The notes: generated by a model not told the origin, from the sequence alone. A stretch of 31,180 nucleotides of DNA from an uncultured Eubacteriales bacterium (GCA_902475455.1 CABRZO010000006.1:1-31180); one strand, 5' to 3'. Positions 6,729-14,378 are shown, counted from the first letter of the stretch. Made by a program: numbers and translations.

Positions 6729-7160
6729 TTACACGATGGGCAGGGTCATGGGGGGCGGGTCCTTCTTCTTCTGGGCGAAGGTGATGTTCTCCCGCTTCAT
6801 GGGGTTTTTCTTCAGCAGGAAGCCGGGCATCCCCGAGGCGGTGGTGAGCTGGTTCACGGTGCTCTGGAGGAAGGGGAACAGCTGGTCGTAGCACTGGACG
6901 TGGGCGTCCCGCTTGGTCTCCTCGTCGGTGACCCCCTGCAGGTTAAAGATGCCCACGATCTCGGCGGAGATGAAGAGCTTGTCGGGGTCATCCTTCATCT
7001 GGGCGCTCTGGTAGAGCTTTGCCACGCAGCGGGTGTTGTCGGCGGCGTAGTCCACATGGAAGTTGAAGCTGCTGGACAGCTGGATCTGGCCGGACTTATC
7101 GATGTGATTGACAAAATGGACCTCCCGGACGCGCTGGGTGGCCAGGGTGACAGTGACCAT
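6729..7160 (-). CDS. SecB-like protein-export chaperone
   Basis: This 143-residue protein resembles the SecB family (Pfam Bac_SecB fold). A strand-rich first half contains FNFHVDYAADNTRCVAKLYQ and FISAEIVGIFNLQGV. A second half like SecB helix 1 contains AHVQCYDQLFPFLQSTVNQL, then TTASGMPGFLLKKNPM, comparable to the LFPYARE...FPQLNLAPVNF region. SecB holds preproteins unfolded, and divergent SecB-like proteins also act as toxin-antitoxin chaperones. No toxin-antitoxin genes flank this copy, so general chaperoning is more likely. The ATG at 7160 follows AAAGGAGG. The gene has its own promoter and terminator. The family call rests on pattern only. Confidence 0.65.
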   Translation of the reverse strand: MVTVTLATQRVREVHFVNHIDKSGQIQLSSSFNFHVDYAADNTRCVAKLYQSAQMKDDPDKLFISAEIVGIFNLQGVTDEETKRDAHVQCYDQLFPFLQSTVNQLTTASGMPGFLLKKNPMKRENITFAQKKKDPPPMTLPIV

Positions 7161-7207
7161 AGAAGGGGCCTCCTTTGGATGGCATAAAATTCAGATGGAT
7201 TGGATGT

Positions 7208-7236
7208 AGTATAGCACAAGCGGGGCAAAAGTCCAA
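7208..7236 (-). promoter_or_regulatory. Sigma-A promoter of the SecB-like gene
   Basis: On the minus strand TTGGAC (7231-7236) and TATACT (7208-7213) are separated by 17 bases. A GGGGC/GCCCC stem (7222-7226 with 7237-7241) overlaps the -35 region and could act as a weak end signal for the upstream phosphatase gene. Confidence 0.75.
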
Positions 7237-7241
7237 GCCCC

Positions 7242-7841
7242 TCATGCCTTGGCGTAGACCCGGCCCTGCTCCACCAGAGTGATAACGCCGTTTTTGCACT
7301 CCAGCACCGTGCAGGAGCAGTTGGGCTGGGGGGGATCGATCCAGAGCTGGGAGAGGGGCCGGTTCAGCAAGCGGCGGACCACACCCTTGATAAAGGCGCC
7401 GTGGCTGCACATCAGCACATCGTGGTAGTTCTCCTCCAGAGGGGGGATGATCTCCTCCAGCAGAGTGCGGCACCGCTCATCCAGCTGCTGGTAAGTCTCT
7501 CCGTCCCCCAAGGGGACATAGCGATCCGGATCGGAGAAGATGCACTGGTATTCGGGGTTGTCCTTCAGCAGCTTGCCCTCCAGATCTCCGAAGCCCATTT
7601 CGATGAGGGTTTCCTCCACCAGCACCGGCACTCCCCGGCCCGCCGCCACCGCCTGGGCGGTCTGCCGGGTCCGGCGCAGGGGGCTGGTGAGGATGCGGTC
7701 GATGGGCAGCTTGTTCATGCCGGCGGCGGCCTGTCTGGCCTGCCGCAAACCGGTGGCGTTCAGGGGGATATCGGAGCGGCCCTGCATCCGGTGGACAATG
7801 TTCCAGTCGGTCTGGCCGTGGCGCATGAGATAGATATACAT
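7242..7841 (-). CDS. Histidine phosphatase family protein
   Basis: This 199-residue protein belongs to the branch-1 histidine phosphatase superfamily (phosphoglycerate mutase/CobC-like fold). The phospho-accepting His8 is in MRHGQTDWN. A phosphate-pocket arginine is near residue 56 (SPLRRTRQTA), an acid-base Glu near residue 81 (IEMGFGDLEG), and the second catalytic His147 is in MCSHGAF. The length suits a small-molecule phosphatase, but the substrate cannot be inferred. The ATG at 7841 follows GGAAAGGA and gives the canonical start close to the RHG motif. An in-frame extension to 7910 would translate the leader hairpin. It is transcribed alone from the promoter at 7915-7943. Confidence 0.92.
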   Translation of the reverse strand: MYIYLMRHGQTDWNIVHRMQGRSDIPLNATGLRQARQAAAGMNKLPIDRILTSPLRRTRQTAQAVAAGRGVPVLVEETLIEMGFGDLEGKLLKDNPEYQCIFSDPDRYVPLGDGETYQQLDERCRTLLEEIIPPLEENYHDVLMCSHGAFIKGVVRRLLNRPLSQLWIDPPQPNCSCTVLECKNGVITLVEQGRVYAKA

Positions 7842-7870
7842 AGGATGGGTTCCTTTCCAACGGGGAAAAC

Positions 7871-7890
7871 GGGAGCGCTGAGGCGCTCCC
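7871..7890 (-). promoter_or_regulatory. Hairpin in the phosphatase gene leader
   Basis: GGGAGCGC (7871-7878) pairs perfectly with 7883-7890 around a 4-base loop, between the promoter and the ribosome binding site. It has no U-tract. It may protect the mRNA 5' end or affect translation. Confidence 0.4.
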
Positions 7891-7914
7891 GGACATGAAA
7901 AATGGTACATATTC

Positions 7915-7943
7915 AGTATACAGGATCTTTAGCCGGAGCGCAA
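7915..7943 (-). promoter_or_regulatory. Promoter of the histidine phosphatase gene
   Basis: On the minus strand TTGCGC (7938-7943) and TATACT (7915-7920) are separated by 17 bases, with a start near 7908. Confidence 0.7.
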
Positions 7944-7997
7944 GCCCGCGGGGGAGGAGGAATGGCGGTAGTTCAAACGGTTGTAAAGATGTCCCAT

Positions 7998-8026
7998 TTG
8001 CCAATTGTCTTTGAATATGATAAAAT
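7998..8026 (+). promoter_or_regulatory. Promoter of the LysR-type regulator gene
   Basis: TTGCCA (7998-8003) and TAAAAT (8021-8026) are separated by 17 bases. The start near 8033 would leave a 65-base leader. It diverges from the phosphatase promoter. Confidence 0.65.
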
Positions 8027-8097
8027 TCCATCAAACTGCTAGGAAAGATGCGGGATTGAAGGGCGAAGGAACGGAGCGAAGAGGAAGGCGGTACCCC

Positions 8098-9024
8098 ATG
8101 CGGATCAATCAATTGGAGTTCTTGGTGGCGGCGGAACAATACGGTTCATTTTCCAAAGCCGCCAAGATGCTGTATGTGACTCAGCCTGCCATCAGCGCAG
8201 GGATTAAAGAGCTGGAAGAAGAGTTGGGAATACGTCTGTTTAGCCGAGACAAGGACGGACTTCGCCTCACCCGGGAAGGGAAGGCCATTTTGCCTTTGGC
8301 ACAGTCTGCCTTGGAGTCCATTGCCCAGATCCAAGCCCTCTCCCGCACCTCTGGCCGTCCCACCCGTCAGTATCGGGTGGCTGCCACACGATACATGTAT
8401 AGCACCATTCTCTATACGGTGGGAGAGGAGATGAAAACCATCGACCCGTCTCTCTCTGTGATATATGAGATGAATGACGGCGCAGATTTGCTGCACTCGC
8501 TGATGAAAAATGAGTTGGAATGCGGAATAGTGCAGTTGTTTGAGGTTTCTACCAAAGAGATTGAGCAATTTTTGCGGCGTAATATTGTGCTGGAGACACT
8601 GTGGCGGGATGCGTTTGTCTTTTACTGTCGGGAGGGGCATCCCCTGGCGCTTCAGGAACAGGTGTCCATTCAGGATATTTTCCGATATGATATCGTCAGC
8701 TATCTTCCAGTACCGGAGGCGCCTATCATGAAGTTGATGACGCAGTACAAGTTTAACAACCGTATCATCAACATCAACGATATCATTGCAGTGAGAAAGT
8801 ATCTGCTGACCTCCGATGCCATAGGTATGACACCCCATGCGGGTTTTGGAACCATGGTCAATGACTTTGGCGGTGGATTGGTTGTGTATGATGTGCTGTT
8901 GGACTATGATGTATGTCTTGCCTATCGTAAGCACCGATTATCTGAGACGGATAAGCAGGTTTTCCGCTTGATTCGGGAGAGCAGCAAGTCCCTAAAACCC
9001 TATCCCAAATTACCCCAACCTTAA
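8098..9024 (+). CDS. LysR-type transcriptional regulator of module I
   Basis: This 308-residue protein has a standard LysR layout. Residues 1-60 form the winged HTH (INQLEFLVAAEQYGSFSKAA, then YVTQPAISAGIKELEEELG and LFSRDKDGLRLTREG). The rest is a periplasmic-binding-protein-like effector domain that usually senses a small molecule tied to the pathway. The ATG at 8098 follows GGAAGGCGG, and an in-frame upstream start at 8005 lies inside the promoter region. It reads in the same direction as the CPC1/DUF6273/ABC importer genes and is separated from them by a 21-bp hairpin and a new promoter. It is the likely activator of module I, and its ligand may be the imported substrate (inference). Its bases are visibly more A+T-rich than the flanking genes. 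Confidence 0.92.
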   Translation: MRINQLEFLVAAEQYGSFSKAAKMLYVTQPAISAGIKELEEELGIRLFSRDKDGLRLTREGKAILPLAQSALESIAQIQALSRTSGRPTRQYRVAATRYMYSTILYTVGEEMKTIDPSLSVIYEMNDGADLLHSLMKNELECGIVQLFEVSTKEIEQFLRRNIVLETLWRDAFVFYCREGHPLALQEQVSIQDIFRYDIVSYLPVPEAPIMKLMTQYKFNNRIININDIIAVRKYLLTSDAIGMTPHAGFGTMVNDFGGGLVVYDVLLDYDVCLAYRKHRLSETDKQVFRLIRESSKSLKPYPKLPQP

Positions 9025-9066
9025 TATTTCCACGGATAGTGACAATTGAATAGAGCGAAACGATGT

Positions 9067-9116
9067 GACAACAGACACCCGCCCTGCGCAGACGTGCAGG
9101 GCGGGTGTCTGTTGTC
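9067..9116 (+). terminator. Very long perfect hairpin after the LysR gene
   Basis: A 21-bp perfect inverted repeat (9067-9087 with 9096-9116) encloses an 8-base loop, 42 bases after the LysR stop codon. No U-tract follows on either strand, so it may act as an mRNA 3' barrier or a factor-dependent terminator rather than a classical intrinsic one. Confidence 0.6.
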
Positions 9117-9167
9117 TGCCTGTATGACGGTATAAGCGGTGTTTATATCGACATAAAGAATGCTAGT

Positions 9168-9219
9168 TTTACAAAATTCGACAGATACGGTATCATCAAT
9201 GCAGGATTTGTGCCAAATC
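9168..9219 (+). promoter_or_regulatory. Promoter and palindromic operator of the module I operon
   Basis: TTTACA (9168-9173) and TATCAT (9191-9196) are separated by 17 bases. Immediately downstream, at the expected start site, lies the palindrome GATTTG-TGC-CAAATC (9205-9219). A second weaker -10-like stretch (GATAATATA near 9233) follows. The palindrome could bind the LysR protein or another regulator. It does not fit the LysR T-N11-A rule cleanly. Confidence 0.5.
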
Positions 9220-9277
9220 TACAAACATGTTGAGATAATATACCGACTTTTTATGTGATTTACAGAAAGGCAATCCT

Positions 9278-9538
9278 ATGGAAGATACTTATTTAAGATT
9301 TCCTGATCCCATTACTCATCATAATACCACTCCGGAGGAAAAGATAGTGATGTCGGAAGACTATCCCATCAATGCGGAGTGCCCCTGCAGAACCAGAGGA
9401 TGTCATTACCACGGGTTTTGTAAAGCCTGCGTGGAAAAGCACCAGCGATTGATAGAGGCGGGGTTGTCAGACCATGGTTCTGTTTGTCAACGCATCAAAG
9501 CGCACCAGGTTACGCTGGACCCTGCAAGGAGGCCGTGA
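9278..9538 (+). CDS. Small Cys/His-rich protein CPC1, probable metal-binding, function unknown
   Basis: This 86-residue protein carries a tight cluster of potential metal ligands in the order C35, C37, C42, H45, C48, C51 and H55 (ECPCRTRGCHYHGFCKAC, then VEKH), with another Cys at residue 70. The pattern C-x-C-x4-C-x2-H-x2-C-x2-C-x3-H recurs exactly in CPC2 at 22773-23009. No signal peptide or membrane span is seen. It starts the module I operon at ATG 9278 with AGAAAGG upstream. Its stop is one base before the ATG of the DUF6273 gene, and the same order of genes recurs in module II. A zinc or Fe-S role is plausible. The function is unknown. Confidence 0.85.
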   Translation: MEDTYLRFPDPITHHNTTPEEKIVMSEDYPINAECPCRTRGCHYHGFCKACVEKHQRLIEAGLSDHGSVCQRIKAHQVTLDPARRP

Positions 9539-9539
9539 T

Positions 9540-10391
9540 ATGAGACTAGGAGAATTACCTGTGGGTGCTCTGGTGAAAGAGCAGCAAAGTGGTACCCTGT
9601 TCTATGTGGCGGCACAGAATCATCCCGGTTACCAGGGAACTACGCTGATTACCCGACACATTATTGCAGCCCGGGCCTTTGATGCCCGGGAACCCTCCAA
9701 CCCGGAGAAAACTACATTCCGCAACCCCGGCAAATATGGCAACAATGAATATGCCCTGAGCAACATTCATCAGTGGCTGAACTCGGAGGAAGAGGATTGG
9801 TATCATCCCAGCCATCCCTATGATGCGCCGCCGGATGAGGCGGGAACATGGTACGGGGAACAGCCGTATCATCGGAAGCCAGGCTTTTTAGCTCGCTTTT
9901 CCCCGGAGTTTCGGGCGGGCATACTGGAGGTGCAGGTACCTTATACCGTGCGAACCGGTGTTGACAGCAGCGAGTGCAGGACAGTTCAGGCCAAGGCCTT
10001 TCTGCCCAGTCGGACGGAGATCAACTTTGGCGATGAATGGGGAATACCGGAAGGGGTTCCCTTCCCCTTGTTTGAGCAAGACCCCTACCTGACCTATGCG
10101 GTTCCGTCTCCGGATCAGGTGGAGCGCCACGGCAGGGACTGGAATCCGCCCAGTGAATATGCAGGCTATGATGATCCCGGTATATTTCATCCCAAGCTGG
10201 GCTGGAAGTATTGGCTGCGCAGCGCATGTTCCAAGTATTCCTTTGTGGCCCGGTATTTCCACCCTGTTTTTCAGCTCAGCTATGACAAGGTTTGCATCGA
10301 TGTCACCGGCGTGAGACCGGTGCTGAATTTGGATCCGGAGATGTCCTGCTGTGAGGAACAAACAGAGCAGGGAACGGTTTGGAGGGTATGA
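9540..10391 (+). CDS. DUF6273 protein, module I
   Basis: This 283-residue protein has the DUF6273 pattern: a beta start (GALVKEQQSGTLFYVAAQNH), then YALSNIHQWLN with EEDWYHPSHPYD, and FLPSRTEINFG in the middle. The closing motif is YWLRSAC...VTGVRPVLNLDP. The layout recalls C-type-lectin-like folds of the sulfatase-modifying-factor kind (inference). No signal peptide is visible, so it should be cytoplasmic. AAGGAGG lies 7 bases before ATG 9540, and an in-frame ATG at 9474 inside CPC1 is rejected for that reason. It is coupled to CPC1 and 25 bases before the importer genes. A paralogue sharing HQWLN, EDWY.PSHPYD and PSRTE lies at 23006-23869. The function is unknown. Confidence 0.85.
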   Translation: MRLGELPVGALVKEQQSGTLFYVAAQNHPGYQGTTLITRHIIAARAFDAREPSNPEKTTFRNPGKYGNNEYALSNIHQWLNSEEEDWYHPSHPYDAPPDEAGTWYGEQPYHRKPGFLARFSPEFRAGILEVQVPYTVRTGVDSSECRTVQAKAFLPSRTEINFGDEWGIPEGVPFPLFEQDPYLTYAVPSPDQVERHGRDWNPPSEYAGYDDPGIFHPKLGWKYWLRSACSKYSFVARYFHPVFQLSYDKVCIDVTGVRPVLNLDPEMSCCEEQTEQGTVWRV

Positions 10392-10415
10392 TGCCTTAGA
10401 AAGGAGCGATATACA

Positions 10416-11402
10416 TTGGCAAAATACATTTTAAAGCGCATCTTACTGATGATCCCTGTCATTCTGGGTGTGTTGACCATTGTGTTCATCCTCTCTGCCA
10501 TCACACCTGGTGATCCTGTGGATCAGCTGGTGGGCATTGATGCCCCGGAAGCGGTGCGGGAGGCAACCAGAGAGAGCTTGGGATTAAATGATCCCATTAT
10601 CATCCGCTATGTGAAGTATATTTGGAATTTCGTATCCAAGGGAGATCTGGGTATTTCCTATTATACCAGACAGCCTGTGATCCAGGAAATTATGAACTGC
10701 TTCCCATACACGATGATTTTGGCCTTTGTATCTCTGGGAGTAGGTGTTGCGGTAGGCATTCCCCTGGGCGTGGTTTCTGCGGTTAAACAGTATTCCTGGC
10801 TGGACAGCGCAGTGCTGGTTATTTCCATGGTGGCGGCCTCCATGCCCAACTTTTGGCTGGCGTTGCTGTGTCTCTCTCTGTTTGCGGTAGATTTAAACTG
10901 GCTTCCGGTTTTTGGAGTCACCAGCCCGCTGGGATGGGTGCTGCCCATCGGCGTGTGTGCGGTGGATGTCATGTCCGGCATCACTCGTATTACCCGATCG
11001 AGCATGTTGGAAGTCATTCGGGAGGACTACATTCGTACCGCCAGAGCCAAGGGCCAGAGAGAACGGGTTATCATCTGGCGCCACGCTCTCCAAAACGCCA
11101 TGATTCCGGTGGTCACCAGTATTGGCGCCACCCTTGGATCGATGCTGGGAGGTGCGCTGACCATTGAGTCGGTATTTGCGATCCCTGGAATTGGCAAGTA
11201 CATGGTGGATGCCATCAGCCACCGGGATTTTCCTGCCATTCAGGGCGGCGTGATTATTTTCGCGATTGTGTTTACCATTGTCAACCTGATTGTGGACTTG
11301 GTTTATACCGTGATTGATCCCCGGCTCAAGAGTATGTTTATCACCAAGAAAGGGAAGAAGCCGCCCAAAGCGGCGAATGCGGAGGTGGCGACGAATGGCT
11401 AA
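10416..11402 (+). CDS. Peptide-type ABC importer permease (DppB/OppB family)
   Basis: This 328-residue protein is an inner-membrane permease. It starts with the family hallmark MAKYILKRILLMIPVILGVL, followed by DPVDQLVG and SLGLNDPIIIRYVKYI, five further spans, and the EAA loop that contacts the ATPases (YIRTARAKGQRERVIIWRHALQNAMIPVVT). The start is a TTG at 10416, nine bases after AAGGAG, and no better start is available. Its end overlaps the DppC-type gene by 8 bases. With the next four genes it forms a complete importer for peptides or related small molecules. The substrate is not fixed by sequence. Confidence 0.93.
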   Translation: MAKYILKRILLMIPVILGVLTIVFILSAITPGDPVDQLVGIDAPEAVREATRESLGLNDPIIIRYVKYIWNFVSKGDLGISYYTRQPVIQEIMNCFPYTMILAFVSLGVGVAVGIPLGVVSAVKQYSWLDSAVLVISMVAASMPNFWLALLCLSLFAVDLNWLPVFGVTSPLGWVLPIGVCAVDVMSGITRITRSSMLEVIREDYIRTARAKGQRERVIIWRHALQNAMIPVVTSIGATLGSMLGGALTIESVFAIPGIGKYMVDAISHRDFPAIQGGVIIFAIVFTIVNLIVDLVYTVIDPRLKSMFITKKGKKPPKAANAEVATNG

Positions 11403-12306
11403 GCATGTGACGCCGCAGATGGAGCGGATTAACCGAAAAGCCTTTGACCGAAAGGGCAGACGCAAAAACTCCTCTCTGGCTCGGGAATCCTGGCGGCGGC
11501 TGTGCCGCAACCGTACGGCGCTGCTGGGCATGGGAATTGTTATTTTGCTGTTGCTGGTGGCCATATTCGCCGATCTGATCTGTCCCTATGACTACGCGGC
11601 CCAGGACTACACCGCCATTGCCCAAAAGCCCAGCCTGGCCCATCCATTTGGCACGGATGCCTACGGGCGGGACCTGTTTTCACGCTGTATTTACGGCACC
11701 CGATACTCCCTGCCCATTGCTTTGTTGGCGGTGCTGTCATCACTGGTGCTCGGGGGACTGTTTGGGTTTATTGCCGGATACGCCGGAGGCAAGACCGACA
11801 ATGTGATCATGCGTTTCGTGGATGTGCTTCAAGCCATTCCCGGCACCCTGTTGTGCATTGCCATCGTAGCGGTGCTGGGCAACAGCTTGCCGGTGTTGAT
11901 CCTGGCTATGTGCATCGGCGCCCTGCCCGGATGCGCCAAGACCTGCCGGGGCGCCATCATGACGGTGCGCACAGAGGACTATGTGGAATCGTCCATCTCC
12001 ATTGGAGCCAGCAACGCCCGCATTTTGGTACAGCATATGATTCCAAATGCGGTGGGTCCCATCATCATCTATCTGGTGGGCATGATTGGCCGGGACATTC
12101 TGATGATTTCCATGCTCAGCTACATCGGTGTGGGCATTACGCCCCCCACGCCGGAGTGGGGATCGCTGCTGTCCTATGGCAAGGATTACATTCAAAGTGC
12201 CCCTTATATGGTGCTGTTCCCTGGTCTGATGATCATGATTTCGGTGTTTGCGGTGAACCTGTTTGGCGACGGATTGCGGGACGCTTTGGATCCCCGCTTG
12301 AAGTAA
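11395..12306 (+). CDS. Peptide-type ABC importer permease (DppC/OppC family)
   Basis: This 303-residue protein is the partner permease. A basic cytoplasmic N-terminus (KAFDRKGRRKNSS, then ESWRRLCRNRTALLG) leads into the first span. LICPYDYAAQDY, HPFGTDAYGRDLFSRCIYGTR and the EAA loop (YVESSISIGASNARILVQHM) are family signatures. ATG 11395 follows GGAGGTGG and overlaps the end of the DppB-type gene, so translation is probably coupled. An in-frame upstream start at 11314 lies deep in the preceding gene and is rejected. Confidence 0.93.
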   Translation: MAKHVTPQMERINRKAFDRKGRRKNSSLARESWRRLCRNRTALLGMGIVILLLLVAIFADLICPYDYAAQDYTAIAQKPSLAHPFGTDAYGRDLFSRCIYGTRYSLPIALLAVLSSLVLGGLFGFIAGYAGGKTDNVIMRFVDVLQAIPGTLLCIAIVAVLGNSLPVLILAMCIGALPGCAKTCRGAIMTVRTEDYVESSISIGASNARILVQHMIPNAVGPIIIYLVGMIGRDILMISMLSYIGVGITPPTPEWGSLLSYGKDYIQSAPYMVLFPGLMIMISVFAVNLFGDGLRDALDPRLK

Positions 12307-12319
12307 AGGAGGCTGTTTC

Positions 12320-13348
12320 ATGCAAAGGATGTGTACAGACCGGCCTGTGAACGAGAGTTCCCAGCCGGTGTTGGAGGTAAAGGACCTCATCGTCCACTAT
12401 GAGACGGCCAGCGGTGTGGTGGAAGCGGTTAACAATGTATCGTTTACCATCCGCAAAGGAGAGACCTTGGGATTGGTAGGAGAGACGGGGGCGGGAAAGA
12501 CCACCATTGCGTTGAGTGCCATCCGGCTGTTGCCGGTGCCCCCCAGTCATATTATCCAGGGCAGTATCCATCTGCAGGGCCAGGATGTGTATCAGATCCC
12601 GGAAAAAGAGATGAGAAAAATCCGGGGAAATGTGGTAAGTATGATTTTTCAGGACCCGATGACCGCCCTGAACCCGGTGATTCCCGTGGGGGAGCAGGTA
12701 GCCGAAGTGATCCGGCTTCATGATAAGGTGTCCAAGAAAGAAGCGGAACAGAGGGCTGTAGAGATGCTGGAGATGGTGGGCATTCGGGCGGAGCGTTATC
12801 AAGACTACCCGCATCAGTTTTCCGGAGGTATGAAACAGCGGGCGGTGATTGCCCAGGCGTTGGCCTGCAATCCGGAATTGCTGATTGCCGACGAGCCCAC
12901 CACGGCGCTGGATGTGACGATTCAAGCACAGGTGCTGGAGATGATGAAGCAGCTTCGGGATAAGCTGGGGACATCTATGTTGTTGATTACCCATGATTTC
13001 GGAGTTGTGGCAGATATCTGTGACAAGTGTGCAGTCATTTATGCCGGAGAAATTGTAGAGTGTGGATCGGTAGAGCAGATTTTCCGCAATCCATGTCATC
13101 CTTATACCATTGGTCTGTTTGCATCTCTGCCCAGCATCGACAAAGATGTGGATCGGCTCTATTCCATCAAAGGGCTGATGGCAGATCCCATGGATTTGCC
13201 TGAGTATTGCAGCTATTATGACCGCTGCGATAAAGCCTGTGAGGCGTGTAAGACCTGCGATCCCGTACTCACGGAGGTAGAACCGGGTCATTTTGTCAAG
13301 TGCAGATCCGTCAATGAGAAGGGAGGGGTCCGGAATGGCTCTGCTTGA
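12320..13348 (+). CDS. Peptide-type ABC importer ATPase (DppD/OppD family)
   Basis: This 342-residue protein hydrolyses ATP to drive import. Walker A is GETGAGKTT (residues 54-62), the Q-loop is IFQDPMTALNP, the ABC signature is FSGGMKQR (167-174) and Walker B is LLIADEP (187-193), followed by LDVTIQAQ and the H-loop LLITHDF. The C-terminal oligopeptide/dipeptide extension has a Cys-rich stretch (YCSYYDRCDKACEACKTCDP) richer in Cys than usual, possibly Fe-S or zinc binding as in some relatives. ATG 12320 follows AAAGGAGG. The end overlaps the DppF-type gene by 14 bases. Confidence 0.95.
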   Translation: MQRMCTDRPVNESSQPVLEVKDLIVHYETASGVVEAVNNVSFTIRKGETLGLVGETGAGKTTIALSAIRLLPVPPSHIIQGSIHLQGQDVYQIPEKEMRKIRGNVVSMIFQDPMTALNPVIPVGEQVAEVIRLHDKVSKKEAEQRAVEMLEMVGIRAERYQDYPHQFSGGMKQRAVIAQALACNPELLIADEPTTALDVTIQAQVLEMMKQLRDKLGTSMLLITHDFGVVADICDKCAVIYAGEIVECGSVEQIFRNPCHPYTIGLFASLPSIDKDVDRLYSIKGLMADPMDLPEYCSYYDRCDKACEACKTCDPVLTEVEPGHFVKCRSVNEKGGVRNGSA

Positions 13349-14294
13349 GGTATCCCATTTAAAAAAATACTTTCAGGTGTCGGGCGGCGTACTCCATGCG
13401 GTAGATGATGTCTCTTTCACGCTGGAACAGGGCAAAACCCTGGGCGTGGTAGGTGAGTCCGGCTGCGGCAAGTCTACGTTGGGGAAAACGATCATTCGTC
13501 TCACGGAACCCACCGGCGGCAAAGTAATCTTTGATGGACAGGATATTGCAGAAATTCCCGCAAAGCAGTTTAAGCAGGTGCGGCCCAAAATTCAGATGAT
13601 TTTTCAGGACCCGTACGGCTCCCTGGACCCCAGGCGGTCGGTAACTCAGCTGATTGCGGAACCTATGGTGATTTATAAGGTTACGAAGAGCAAGCAAGAG
13701 CTGTCCAAAAGGGTCAAGGAACTGATGGATACGGTGGGAATCGCCCAGCGATTTGCCATGAGCTACCCCCACGAGTTGGACGGCGGACGCAGACAGCGAA
13801 TCGGTATTGCCCGGGCGCTGGCGTTGGACCCCAGTTTTATCGTGTGTGATGAGCCGGTTTCCGCCCTGGATGTTTCCATTCAAGCCCAGATACTCAACCT
13901 GTTGGACGATTTGCAGAAACAGCTGGGGTTGACGTATATGTTTATCACCCATGACTTATCTGTGGTGCGGCATATTTCAGATGAGATCTGTGTCATGTAT
14001 CTGGGGCAGATCATTGAGAAGTGTGAGGCCAAAGAGCTGTTTCGGAACAGTTTGCATCCCTATACCAAAGCCCTGCTCTCGGCCATACCCGTTCCCTCCG
14101 TGGATTACCGGCCTAAAAAGATCCTGCTGAAGGGGGAACTGTCCTCCCCCATCGACCCGCCGGATCGCTGCCGGTTTGCGCCCCGCTGTCCGTATGCTGA
14201 TGAAGGTTGCCGCAACTGTGCCACGCCTCAGCTGCAAGATATGGGAGGCGGACATTTTGTAGCCTGCCACAAGGTGGCGGCGGGACAGCTATAA
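13335..14294 (+). CDS. Peptide-type ABC importer ATPase (DppF/OppF family)
   Basis: This 319-residue protein is the second ATPase. Walker A is GESGCGKST (residues 40-48), the Q-loop is IFQDPYGSLDPR, Walker B is FIVCDEP (168-174), and FITHDLSV holds the H-loop. The ABC signature reads LDGGRRQR (148-155), with Asp149 in place of the usual Ser. The C-terminal cysteine motif (RFAPRCPYADEGCRN) is typical of oligopeptide ATPases. ATG 13335 follows GGGAGGGG and lies inside the end of the DppD-type gene. An in-frame ATG at 13293 has no good ribosome binding site. Confidence 0.94.
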   Translation: MALLEVSHLKKYFQVSGGVLHAVDDVSFTLEQGKTLGVVGESGCGKSTLGKTIIRLTEPTGGKVIFDGQDIAEIPAKQFKQVRPKIQMIFQDPYGSLDPRRSVTQLIAEPMVIYKVTKSKQELSKRVKELMDTVGIAQRFAMSYPHELDGGRRQRIGIARALALDPSFIVCDEPVSALDVSIQAQILNLLDDLQKQLGLTYMFITHDLSVVRHISDEICVMYLGQIIEKCEAKELFRNSLHPYTKALLSAIPVPSVDYRPKKILLKGELSSPIDPPDRCRFAPRCPYADEGCRNCATPQLQDMGGGHFVACHKVAAGQL

Positions 14295-14327
14295 GAAAAA
14301 ACCAATTCTGTGGAAAAATGTGCCCTG

Positions 14328-14345
14328 CCGATCTGAAGGGATCGG
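14328..14345 (+). promoter_or_regulatory. Short hairpin before the binding-protein gene
   Basis: CCGATC (14328-14333) pairs with GATCGG (14340-14345) in the 84-base gap between the DppF-type gene and the receptor gene. It has no U-tract. Such hairpins often stabilise or separate the highly expressed receptor message from the transporter message. Confidence 0.4.
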
Positions 14346-14378
14346 AACAATAAACAACAAGACAAGGAGGAAATGAAC

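Noticed and set aside
9067..9116. Insertion sequence terminal repeats from the 21-bp inverted repeat
   Set aside because: The arms are only 8 bases apart, with no transposase nearby; a transcript hairpin is simpler.
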